Assembly (NCBI RefSeq): GCF_011397635.1
Contig: NC_064756.1
Span: 16,692,817-16,756,816 of the forward strand
Direction: 5' to 3'
DNA from: Epinephelus fuscoguttatus
Lineage: Eukaryota; Chordata; Actinopteri; Perciformes; Serranidae
Length of the DNA stretch: 64,000 nucleotides
The notes under the pieces are model-generated. The model saw nothing but the letters and a program-made list of their open reading frames with translations, did no database searches and was not told the origin of the DNA. Each line of letters opens with the position of its first letter. Position 1 is the stretch's first letter. Made by a program: the position numbers and the translations under genes. This document shows positions 27,437 to 41,200 of the stretch, piece by piece.

Positions 27437-30400
27437 CTGCACAGGGGAAATGAAACACGGGATCAACTAAAAACTGCTTTAGGAACACTGCAGCTCATCA
27501 CAGCTGCTGCAGAATGTACGTCAACAACATCATTACACAGTCAGAGATACAATATGCTAGCTTGTATTAATAATAATAATTATATTTTTTATTTTATTCA
27601 TTGATTTTTTACTTTTAACTAAGTATATATACTTGTACAAGAATGGGCTTTGAAACTTAGACACTAAACCACTAATTCATGTATGCCTTGAAAATTTCAA
27701 GAAATAAAACTGTAAACCACAAATGAATAAATAAATAAACTGCTCACCTCCTCAGGCATGTCCTCTGCAATACTCTCTGTGATGGCATTTCTGGGTGGGA
27801 AGGTGCGGCAGGCCTCCAAACCCAAACCCATCGGCTGCCCTCTAAGAGGCGGCGCAGACGGAGCACGTGGAGGCTGCCCAGGAAACTCACTCTCACTCAG
27901 TGTCTTTGCCATCTGGAGCACAGAGCACGACTGATCATCCAATGCCCCTGGTCCTCCTCCTCCTCCCCCTCCCCCTCCTCCTCCTCCACCTACTCCTCCT
28001 CGTCTAAAACCCTCTCCAAGGGCCAGCGGGGCAGCAGGGCTGGCTGCTGGGATCCTGACCTCAGTCAGGTCTGGGTACAGGGGGCGAGGTTTGGGGAAGG
28101 GGGCCTCTGCAACCATCTCCAGTGCTCCCTTGGGGAGAGGAGGAGGGGGGAAGTCAGGAGGGGGTCGATTCAGTGTGCTTCCAACCGTTGTTGCGACACC
28201 ACCTCCCTGAGCCCCTGCTACACAGGCACCTCCATCGTCCTCTGAGGAACCCTCCTCGCTAATAGCGCGGACTGGGTGTCCTGTCATGGGTCTACGTGGG
28301 TGAGAGGGCCCTGATGGCACAAAAGGGGGTTTGGTTCGAGCTCCAGCTGATGGAGGAGGGGCTTTAGCTGCCGGGGGATTTGCAGAGGTAGGAGATGGGA
28401 GAAGCTCAGGTGAAAGTGCAGCTGCCGACTGGTTGGGAACACCCTCCAGGATGTAGTAGGCGGGATTATTGTAGCTGTTCTTGCAGATGGATGAATCACC
28501 GTCTGGTGCGTCCTGTTTAGGTCTTTACAATAGACACAAAAACAGAATAGGTGGATGACAGCTGACCTCTTTTATGTTTAATGGTTCCACTTTATGTTGT
28601 GTGAAAACTCTCTGTTGAGTATAAGCTACATAAATGTGTCTGTACCTCGCAGCGTTTTCCTCCTTGCCGCTCCTCTCTCCCTCCTCACTGACCTTTCCCA
28701 GCTCTCCAAGCTGTTTACGAACCACAGATGGCCTGCACCGAGAGCACATCATAACAAGTCAGTAAATTGGACAAAATAGAGGATTCAGAGACTTGCCTGT
28801 GTCCACATCCCTGGCATAAGGTGCAGGATATCAGATTCAATAAACGTAGATATGGAGAGACAAATAAGCAAGATCTTCTGGCCAAACAAAAACTCCAACC
28901 TTGAACTGCACAAGAAAACAAGTAACCGGAACATCGCCAAAGAAATCACACACAGATGTCTGAGATGACTACGCCATGTGCTAAGAATGGAATGGGGCCG
29001 GATCACGAGAGTCGCCTTAAGATGGACACCACCAAGCAAAAAAAAAACAAAAACAAAAAAAAAAAAAAAACCTGATGCAGAGCTGTGACACTGGAGCTGG
29101 AAGCATGCTGCATGCCAAGGATCGAATGCAGTGGACAGAGCTCACTGAAGCCTTATGTCCCATAGGGGATGAAGAGGAGTAAGTAAGTAAGATATGGAGA
29201 GTATCTACACACTGCATTAAAGCTCCAAAAACTGAACATGTCAGCCTTACTGGGTCGTCATCAGGCAAATGGCCAATATGACAATTTCAGACCTATCAAG
29301 TTTTAGGAGCTTTAATCGAGTGTACAGATACTTTCCGGTTAAATCTTTACAAAATAAAAAATATGGATAAAGATTTTTAAAACATATATGCTGGTTCCTG
29401 TTTCCATTGGACTCTGAAACTTACAAATATATCAATTTCTCTGTCTGACAGCATGTTTGTGCTGCATTTTTCAGAGACATTTCACCAGGGAACATGGCTG
29501 CTGAAATAAAGCTTTTACAATACTATAACTATTTTTTAAAATACAACATGACAATTGTATTTTTGCTGTATAAAGACTGATGAAAGATGATGATCAAAGA
29601 AAAGGAATAACATAACAAATGAGACAGATTTTAACACATAGATGCATGCTTTAAAAATACTTTTGTTATCCCTAACTGAAACCTAATGTGTAGAATATTC
29701 TACAGATTGTTTTTACCTGCTCTGTCATGTTTTTGCGTGTTGCATTTTAGTAGAAAAGTAAATGCAGAGCAGAATTAAAAGAGTACTCACTTGACGTATT
29801 CATGTCCCACTCTGGTTACCAAAGTGGATTTCCCTTTTGGTCCACCTGTCTCGTCCTTGTCCACACTGATCCACTCTGAAACACAATAAAAACACTGTGT
29901 CCTACATCAAAGTGCATCATTTGGACAATTCACATCTGCATATAAAAGCTTAAAAGTCCTTTCATTTGTCTCTCCTGCTTCATTTACATCTTCCCTTTCC
30001 CCAGGTTAGAAACACTGATCCCTTTTAATTGGTGTCTGTTTAAGTCTCCTACTAATTTTTCTTTCTGTCTGCACAGCAAACCACACAATCAGCACACAGT
30101 TGCATATACACAGTATTACCGTAGAGTCTCTCCCTGGTTCCCATCCTTTCGGCGGGGACTCTGACCCTCATGGACCCCCTGATATTTCCTGTTTCCTCGC
30201 CACGGTGGGACAGGTAGGTGTGGAACTGCTGTGCTGTGCTGCCAATCATAGACTTCAGAGCCAACACACACTCTCCTGGCAAGGAAAAACACACACATGC
30301 TTGTTTGTTGGACTAAAAGTCAACTTTGACGGAATTAAACAGCCACACTACAAAACAATGCTCTCTTTATACCGTAGGACTCATATCCATCCAGTGACTT

Positions 30401-33400
30401 CACTGTTAGCAGCAGATGTTGGTCCTGCAGGTACTCGATCTCTGACAGAAGAGGTTTGAGCGTTGTTAGCTGCTTGTTGGACCAGCCCACACGCAGGAAG
30501 TTGACGTTGTCGCTGCTCTGACTGTCGTTCTCGTAACTCTTCTTAAACTCTAATGATGAGAGACAGAGAGACAAATGCAGGGCAGAGTGGATGGGAGAGA
30601 GGACAAAGGGAATGAGGTGGGAAGGAGACAAGGAAAATGTTGCTATAACATTTCATTCAACAGTACAAGGAGGACAGGAAGTGGGGATGCAGCACGGGTC
30701 AAAAATGGATTCGAGCTTAAAGGTATACTGACTGCCTGAGATTAGGAGGGAGGGAGGGAGGAAGATACAAAAAAAAAAGAAACACATAATATTTGTTAAA
30801 TCCACTTGGTGTTACAGAAACTCTCTGTGCTATAACACCTGGTGGATTTTCATGAATGAGCTGCTTCAAAGGTGAAGGCAGGTTCCTCTCACCTTCCAGA
30901 CAAGTGGAGTAGAATTCAATGAAGAACTTGGTTCTGCTCGCCGTCTTCACTATGGCCTCAATGCTCTCGAACTCAATGTAGGCCTGCTCTGAGGACTTTG
31001 GCAGACCTACACAAATACAGGTAGCCAGGAGAGATGGGGAGGGTGGAAGAAGGGAGAGAAGATTTGAGTAGGTATCACAGAATAGCATATATACAGGACT
31101 GAAACAGAATTTACTTGTAAATGTGAAGTTTTGCTCACTGGAAGAGAAACAGAGTGAGACAAAAGAGATGAAACATTGTGCACTTAATAACTGGTATTCA
31201 GTTACTTTACATTCATTTTAAGTGCAGGTAAACCCTAAATCTTGTGAAAACAGAGTAACAGGTTGATGTTTTGTTTTCCAATTTGTTCAGCTCAACCTAC
31301 TGCCTCTGTTCACATGTAAGCAGGGTTGGTGAGTAATGGTGTGAAATACAAAATATGAGTGACCGGATTCCATTACAGCTACAGTTTAAATTGGAATACA
31401 TTACACGAAGAGATTACCTTCTTTGTTCTTGTTTTATTTTGTCTAACACTGTGTCCTAACTGAATTAGTGAGCGTCAGTTTGATTGCATTGTTTTCTATA
31501 GGAATGTTCTACCTGGCCATGAGCGACACATTGCTGCCGTTTTGAGCTGAACTTTTGATGTCCTGTTCCTATTTATTCCTGTTGCTCACTTTGAAAGCTC
31601 TACAATAGATGGGGAACGGCTGATTTGTAAAGTCGAAATGAGGAATTATCTACACAACACCTCCTCATTCAGCTACAAAAACCTAAAGCTGGAAGGAAGT
31701 GGAAAAGTTTCTGGTAAATGACCATCACTGACAACAACCTACTTGCTGCTGGCTGTATTGTATTTTATTGTAATTCCTGTATCACAATATAAAACATGTA
31801 TTTTCTGTTTAAAAAGTACAAACAAAGAGAGACAAAAGTACCAGTACCAAATGTTGAGAGATAGAAAGTACAATCTGGTTACATGTCCAGTTGAGCACAC
31901 AGCTGACAGGCAGCCTATGTGGTTTGTTTACATGACAAAACAGATGTGCATATTTAATAGATTCAGTGTGGACTGGTGCATTGCTCACTTGCTGTTAGGA
32001 CACAGTGTAACATTCATCTGAGGCACGCATTTCCCTGTAACAGCCTTTTAAACAGTGTGTGTGTGCAATGCACCTGCTACATGACAATGTGTGTGTTTTG
32101 GGCAAGGAAATTTAAGACCCAGACAAATTAACTCAGCAAGATGATTAGTATTCCAGAAGTAATCCAAAGTATTTAAAATACATTTCTTAGTTTGAGTAAT
32201 CTAATAGAATACATTACAAATGACACTTATTCAGTAATCTGTAGTGAAATACATTTTAAAAGTAACCCTCCTGACACTAGCTGTGAGTCATTGACCAGAT
32301 CACAGGAGAACATTACAAAACTGTCCCAATCTGCACTGGAAAACAAACAAATCATCAAGTTTCTAAAATGTGCACAGAGTCAGCTCTGTTTTAAAAAATC
32401 AGCTGATATGATGTCGCCTAACCGCAGCCTATGAAAGAGCAAGAACAGAAGAAAGAGAGACATTTAGACCAGAGGAAAGAGTGACTGACAGGAAGAGGAA
32501 ATAAAAACAGTACATGAAATACGTTTGGGGGGTTTTTGGAAGAATTTACGTTAATCCACTTGTACCTTTCTTGGAGACAAACTGGGAGGTCACACCCACT
32601 TCGAAGGTAGCAAACACAGGGGAATGATCACTGGTCACGATATCATCTGTACAGCCTGACAAACAAAAGCGCAAATACTATTGTACTATTGTATTTGATG
32701 TTTAGGTGAAATTAACCACTAAATTGATAAAAAAGGGACCTCGGTTACACTGAAATGAAACATGTTTGTTGAATGATTTTCTGCTGAGGGTCTCACCATA
32801 GGAGTTGCAGACAATGTGTGTTTCTGGGTATGACTTCCACAAGATCCTGTCACACCACGATGGAACATTCGTCCTCATCTGAGACAGACAAAAAATGGAG
32901 GACACAGGAGAGTTATCAGCTGCCAGAACTGGCTGGGAGGACGCCTATCTGTGATGTTGTTTGAGTTAGTAAACATACCCCCGTGGCCTTCTGCTTCTGC
33001 CACACATATGTGTCCCTTGAGCCACGTTCATAACGGTAGGTAGGTGGGAATGAGATCTCTTCTTCCGCTGCAAGCAAGAAGACACACATTTACTTGTTTG
33101 AAAGCATAGCATTTTACAACTTTTTTTAAGAGATACATTTTGGGGCTTTTATTGCCTTTGTCACAGTGAAGCTAGAGGGTGACAGGAAAGGACATGGCTC
33201 ACATGGGATGGACACTCTACTGGCAGTGCTTTAAGACAGAAGTTTGTTAAAAACGCAGGCATACTAACCAAAGCGTAGAAAGACTTTGTTCTTCTCCCTC
33301 TCCAGATTGAGCTGGTCCACCTTCAGCAGGGGATCAAACTCCTTCCTGTTAATGTAGTTTAAAATCTCCTGCACACAGACACAAAACAGACAGCACCAAA

Positions 33401-35247
33401 ACATGAGTGTCATCCAAATCTGCTGCACTTCATCACCCTGTGCATGTGTGCATTCTGCTTCACCTGTATGTCCATATCCAGCCTGTAGTTGAGGTCTCCT
33501 AGCCAGAAGAGGTGTGTGAAGCGCAGCGAGATGTCAAAGGAGCTCAGCTGCTTGTCTCCTAGAGACAGCAGGCGTAAGATATCTAGGTAGTTCTGGTTCC
33601 TCCTGTAACAATCAAGTCACATGTGTCACAGATATGAAGAGGTAAATGTGTGTTGTGTGTTTGTGATGTTATCTGACGCTTAATAAAAGTATATCCACCA
33701 CAATGTAGGTGATAGAAGAACCAAGACCCCGAAATAAAGTAGCTATAAGTGATGTGTGTGTAGGCCTGTGGTGCGTACCTGGCAATCTTCTCATTCCCTG
33801 ATGTCAAGTGACAGTTCACAAAGCCAAAAGATGTGCCGTTGAACATAAAGGACACACCCACAGCTCCTTTATTACCTAAAAACAATAAGAACCACATAAG
33901 ATGCAGACATAAAATCCATAATAATCCCTTTAGTTGCCCCTGAGTCAGCGTTTGATTGTGCTGTTTTTTCCACTGGTCACATTTTCCTCTAGGTTATAAA
34001 GAGGAAGTAAAGCATGTAAAGGAAGAACAAGGAGTAATGTTTTTACCCAGCGTGTTGGCGATTCCCGTCTTGACACTGGACATTCCCACGTGGCTGATCC
34101 TGTTCTCGTGTTCAGGTTTCACCAACACAGCAATTTTAATGTTCCACAGAGTTTGCACTGCGATCTATAACCAGTGACAACAACAGACAGTGAGGCACCT
34201 ATGGTCATTGTCTCTGCAGTCACACTGTACAAAAAAAATCTTTCTTCATCTTCAGTTTGGCCTCACCTCTCTCAAACAAATCACTTTCACTTTTTCTTCA
34301 CACCCACCATGACATCAATACAAGCACAAATAGCACCACTGTAATCAAATAATGTGATAACTATTAAATCTTTGTTTCCTCACCGTTTTATAATCTAGTT
34401 CTGTCTGTTCTTTCAACACAGCACGCAGTGACTCCCCCCACTCCCGATCACACACAGAGTTTTCTTGACTTCCAAACACGTAAAGGTCATGAGGGATGGT
34501 GACTGTCATCTCGTCTAGCGTCTTCCCGAGGCCACGACACAACACCCACGAGGCCTGAGACTTAGGCGCAGGCACTGAGCCTACAGACAAAATACATGAA
34601 TTTGTGTTGTTCTGCAACATGTGAAACTACATGATAAGTCAGTGTGTGTTGCAAGTTGAAAAGAAAAATGTGTGTGTGTGTGTCTCACCCATATTCCAGG
34701 TGCCTATGAAAATGGAAATCATGTCTGGTTCGTCCTGGTTGGAATGTTTGTTCTTCATCAGCTGCAGCAGCTGGCAAAATGCCTCCCGCTTCTGAGAAAC
34801 ACAGACACATACAGCCATAGATGAGTGGAAGTTGCTACTAAAGGGCACCTTGTTTTTAAGTAGCAGCACTCAAAAGCTGACTAACAATCAGTGTGAGTTT
34901 ATGTGCTGTCATTGAACCTTTAAACATTTTAAATGAACATAACTTTAGACTATTTTCTTCACTGAAAGACAAATATCTACGAAGAAAAAACAATGCAGAG
35001 CTGAGATTCTCAATACAGGAAGAGTGTTGGTGGAAACTGAATTCATTCATGAAAATTGTGTGTGGGTCTGTGACAGGAATCTTGGCCATGTTAACTGTCC
35101 TTCGTCTGATTATGGATATACAAGTCAAAGAGTAATGTGGGAGTATTTCCTTGTAGGTCTGAATATGTATGTGTTTACACGTGATTTGAATGATTTAGTA
35201 ACTGTGGGAGATTGTGCTTTCAGACATCTACAAATTTTTGTTTGAGG

Positions 35248-35288
<41 letters not shown>

Positions 35289-38200
35289 TGTGTGTCTGTG
35301 TGTCTGTGTGTGCGCAGACCTTGGCACTTGCAAAGATGAAGTCTTTCCTCTGGCTCTTGTCCTTCTCCTTCTCAAAAACAATGCCCAGTTTATTCTGCAC
35401 CCGCTGAGACTTGATCAGCTGACGGACTGAGACAGACAAACAGAAACACAGACAGAGAGAAGGTCACAGATAAGGAGAGAGAGAAATACCAGGAGGGAAA
35501 GCCGGGTCAAGGAATAGATGGAGTGGGTTAGAGACAGTTAAAGTTAAGGGAGGAGAATGATGAAAAGGCATGAAGAAGGACACAGCAACTGCATCTCAAA
35601 TGGTTACCATCAAGTATAATGTGTTCTTGCAGGCTTGATCACATAAATATATTCCATCTCTTACCCTGGAGTCTAGAGACATTTAACCGTTTTCATAGTG
35701 GGATGTTACAATGTTGGATATTCATATTAATCATGACCACAGTTCCAAATAATGAAATAAACATATGTAAAAGTAATCCCTGTGAGCAAAAACCTCAGGC
35801 TTCAAACCTTTCTGAACACTTCATCTCCACCATTTTTTTTCTACCGTCAAGACAAGGTGATGTCGGCTTGTGACTTATTTCTTTATATAGTAGCTACATG
35901 CTAATGTCAGGGAAACGTGTAAACTTGTTTGCCAATGTTGTCGTTTTCTCCACAGCTCTGATAAAATTCCTGCTGCAACATGTCCAGTTATGATGATTTT
36001 GGTTTAGAAGGTTTAACTGGTGATTTTTCACGGTAGTGCCACAATATCAATACTAATGATAGTGCAGGGACACGAGATATAGAAGACCATGAAATGCCGA
36101 ACAGTCAGGGCAGACTGGGACCGGAACTTTTCCGGAGCAAGGCTTTAAGAGACAGGCGCCAAAATGAAATGTTGAGAGAAAGAGTGAATACCGGTGTTCC
36201 AGCACAGCTAGTATGGGGTAATTAAAATGTTTTATGAATATCAAGGCATGTAAACATGTTCTCGTAAAAAAAAAAAAAAAAAAAAATGCAAGAATGAACC
36301 TGAAAAGGAGTATAATAGGTCCCTTTTAATGAATGTCGTTGTTAGAGAGCTGTCTACAAATCACAAGACAAGATTCGTCACTATCTGGGTGGCTTACTAC
36401 ATCTGCTCCACAGATTTCTGCTGAACAATTTCCTGTGGGAAACACTGATTACTCATCTCAGCTTAGAACATACTGAGATCATTGTATATGTTGTATGAGT
36501 GTTTGTGTAATCCTCACTTTTGTCATGTGTGAAGGTGGTCCAGTCCTCCTGGCTGTCCTTCACCTTCTTCATCACCACCAGTCGTCCTCCCTCCACGTCC
36601 ACTGACAGAGTGTACTTCTGGCTCTTTCCTATCTTTGTCAGCTCTGCCAGATAAACATCTAGCTTTACCTGAAGTGGATTACAGGGCGAGGGTTAAACAC
36701 ACACTCATAGAAACTGGAGGTGTTTGTGATGTGTCCACAGAGCTGTCTACTTTCATATCAAATCTTCACACCACCAGGGGTCTCCAAAGTAAAGCAGTGG
36801 ACTCTCTCACTCTACTGTTATCACACACAAAACAAGGTTGCTGCTTCTATTAACAGTGTAAAATCTAATTCTGATGATCACACAGAATGTCCTGATCCTG
36901 TTGACAGAAGTTTTAGAAAACAGTTGATATATGTTTGTTCATCACATACTACTCATCTACTGACAAAAATGTGTTCTGCCTTTGAGTCACATCATTTCTA
37001 ACCTCGATGGGATCTGTTTGTGTGTCAGTGGGCGAATCAGGTGCCACATCTCAAACCTATCTCCCCATCGTAACAACACTTCTGTTCCTGTGCAACAGGA
37101 AGCTGCTCGAAAGGAGGTCACCACAGAGGATGCAGACTTGGCTGACAGCTAATATTTCAAATCCCTCCTCTCTTCTTCCTTCTTTGTCTCACCCTTTCCC
37201 CCACATGTTCCTGCTGATAATTACTTACTATTTACAATAATCTCATTACCAGTAGACAAAATGTCAGTAATACACAGCTAGCTGCGTGCTCATTGTGCAT
37301 AGGCTATTGTACCAAATGTGACAACTACCATGTACTATGACAAGGCCACTGATGATGCCACAGGAAGTGCATTACAAACATTCCTGTGGTCTCACAGCAG
37401 CTCTGCTGACAAACTTCCTGCTGTGCGTGGAGGAATATATGACTTCACACCCTGTTTTATTGTAATTCAGGCTCAGTCTGTCCTCTGTGAAACGAAACCA
37501 CCATTCCTTGATAGGAGCATTTTATTAATCATATCTGCAGGAGTTTCAGCATTCTATAACAGATATAGGGTTTGCCCCCAGACTAAAGTCAACACAAAAT
37601 AATCTTTACTTGAGCTTCCTATTCCTGTCATAAAACAGGAAATATAGAAGATGTGAGATTTTGATTAAAATGAATATACCTAAATTGGCAATAGAGTGGA
37701 GAAAAGTTTGAATGTCCAATATAGGCAATTTGGCGTTGAGACCTTTAAGTGACAAGTATGGGTTCACTCTCATAATTGCTAAACTGCAGCTCTCGTCACC
37801 TTTCCCTCATTAAATAAAGGGTGAGAAAGAGTTTCAGATTTTTGTTGATGCACTTCCAGGAAAGGTCAAAAGGTAGAAACAGATGGCATTATTATTACCA
37901 CCATCATACTGATGTCATATCACCCTGCAGAAAGACAAACAAATAAAATTAGTGTGTTTCTGAGTTTGTGTGTAAAGTGCGTGCAGTTGTACCTCGAAGG
38001 CCTGCACAGGGATGGCTTTGCTGTGACGCATGGGGAGAGGAGGAAGGGAGCACGGAGAGGACAAACTCATGTCCTGGAGGGCTTTGAGAGCCTGGGGGCA
38101 CAAAGAGAGACCAGGGGAGAGCAGCAAGAATTAAAAGAAAGAAATGATGAAAGAGGGAAAGATAAACAAGACGACACAAACACACACACACACACATAAG

Positions 38201-41200
38201 AAAAAGGACACAAACAGATAATCTGTATTGTTTTCAGCATCAGTGTTGGTGTCAACAAGGAAACAATTTCCCATTTCCTGGATGTGATCTAACAGGAGCA
38301 GAGAAGGTGGAGCCAGTGACATCACATGAGGCAAGGCATGTAGCCTGATTGTACTGAGGCCATTTCCTTCCCAGGCAGCTCCTTACAAATAAAGTCCAAG
38401 TAGAAACGGTGTCCCCTCTTGACACGGCAGAGCTGCTCAAACTGTACTTAAATATTAGGGATAGAAAAAAAAAGTCTAACTGGTGAGGTTTACTGTGCCT
38501 GGAAATCCTGTTGGGCATGACAAAAAACAAACAAACTTAGCTTTAATTGCTTTTCTGTTCTGACCTACAGGGCACACCCTCTCCATCTGGCGTCATCAGT
38601 GTTAAGGCCCTGACACACCAAGCCAACAGTTGGTTGTTGGTGAGCGCCTGTCACCCTAGTCGGTGTGGGCTTGTCGTCAGCCCCTCGTTGGCTTTTTTTT
38701 TGGCCAATTAAGTATGTTGAATCAGCGCCCATGACAGCAGAGCCCTTCGGTGAATGAAATCACTCAACTGGCTGTTCAGCTCAGTGCATGAGAAGAGAGG
38801 AAAGTAAACATACTTCTACAGTCAAGAGGGAGTGAAACCAAAACAAACTCGTTACACAGGGTGAGATAATTTTCTTTAGCCACAGAAACGTTTCATGATG
38901 GTTTGCTATTGTTCACTGCTGCACGGTAAATATGCGTTGTTCCTTCAACATTGGAGTGTGTTGTTAATGTGCTAACTAGCAAACTAGCATCAAGACGGTC
39001 TTTCAGTTTCCCTTTTTGAATGACGATGACAGACTACCGCTACCTGCTGGTGTGAAAAGTGATTTCCTCTCACACAGATGCAGAACGTACATGCTGGTTG
39101 CTGACAGCTGCAGTCTTTGCAGTGTGTTCATGTGCAACTTTTTGACTGAGACACGGCAACGTCAAGTGATGAAGCAAGCAGGACACCTTTGACACCGCTA
39201 GTTCTCTGAAGTTTATTTGATGTGCCTGGGCCTTTACACATTACGCGAAATGCTTTAAATCGCTGTTACAAAAATGGACAACTGGCTGCTCGGTCTAAAA
39301 ATGTCACCCTCCCCACACACACACACACACTTGTCTCTATCTGTGTGCGTTCCATGTGTTGTGAAAAGGCTCTCTGACGTTGTCAGAAACACACACACAC
39401 ACACCAGCCTGGAGTCGTCATGCTGGGCTACACATGCAGCCAGCAGGGCCTCTGGACAGATGATCCATCATATGGAGAGGGTTATCTAAACTAACCACCT
39501 CCAACTAGCAGCTGTCCGTGTGAGTGATCATGTCTGAGGGTGCATGCCTTCACATGACTGACTATACTGAATGCTTGTACCTTCTTCTCTATGGAGGACA
39601 GCAGGTCTTTGAGGATTGCCAGCTTGGTCACAAGGTTCTCCAGCTCCTGGTCTCCACCCTGATTCACCGACTGATGGAGGAAAAAAAACAACAGTTACAA
39701 CCCATATAAGGTGTAAATTTTGATAAGAAGAGTAGGACATAAGCAAGACAAGAAAGGATGAGATGTTATTTTTTTGATACGCCTGTATGAAACAATATGG
39801 CATGTAAGGAGGGATATTACGATAACGGTTTTGCACACGGAAATGAAGCCCTTAAAATGATAAAATGGCCTTCCAACTATAAAAATGGCGCAGCACAACA
39901 AACAGCTATTTCTCAATAAAATAGTGTCTTACAAATGACAAACAAAATGACCATTTGTTTATCATTTAGCCATGCCACAGATGACGGATGTTTTGATATA
40001 GTTTTGCTGTTGTTCAGCATGGTCCTCTGTCAATCAGTAAATCAGTGTGTTTGTCGTTTTCCTCTGAGGCATGAGGGAAACTCGAATCACCGCCTCGTGG
40101 CTATATGCCTACGCGAACCCGTCAAGTTGTACTTACAGTTTGCATCCATGCCTCAAAATTCTATGACCTTTTTCTCAAAATTCTACAACTTTTTTTCTAA
40201 AAACATTACGACCTTTTCTTAAAGTTTTACGTTTTTTTGTCTCAAAATTTTATGATTTTTTTCTCAATATTTTGACTTTTTTCCAAAATGTTATATTTTT
40301 TCCTTGAAATCTTGTTTTTTTCTCAAAATCTTATTATTTCTTTCTCAAAATTCTTGACTTTTTTTCTAAAAAAAAATTTACAACTTTTTTGCAAAATATT
40401 GCAACTTTGTTCATGTAATTTTACAACTTTTTTTTCTAGAAATATTTTCTAGAAATTCTCAAAATGTTAGTCTGTATATTACATACAATAGTCAATGCAA
40501 TGATGAAATAGATTTGAGTGGAGTGTCAAAAATTTGGGTCAAGACTAAATGACTGAGGATAGACCAGTTGAGAACCACTGATCTATACAATCAGCACAGT
40601 TTTAAGGTGGGCACCCAAGATTAGTGTCCTAATTCAGTATCTAACCAAATGTCTCCCCTGCTCCTGAGATATGACTTTAAGTATTGGCCTGGAATGTGTT
40701 TTTAAATAACATTATGATGTCACAGTGAAGTTGATCTTTGACCTTTTGGGTAGAAAATGTCATCACTTCATCATTTTATCCTGTTAGACATTTGTGTGAT
40801 ATTTTGTCATAATAAGCATATGAATCCTTGAGTCATGGCCAAAAACAGGAACTGTTAGGTCACAGTGACCTCTGACCTTTGACCTTTGACCACCAACTTC
40901 TAATCACTTCATCTGTGACTCACAGTGGACGTCTATGCCAAATCTTAAGAAATTCCCTCAAGGCATTCTTGAGACATTGCGTTCCTGAGACTGAGACAGA
41001 CGAGGTCACAGAGACATACACACATATTATGCTGGATAGCAGGAATACAGAAAAGACCACAGTCCAGTTGTTAGACATAGAAAGCGGGATGACATAGAGA
41101 TCTCCACTTGCTTCCACTGTGAGTAAGCATGCACGCACACACACAGATACAAAGAGGAAAAGATGTGTACCTGTTGGATCATCTTGGAGACCATGAAAGC

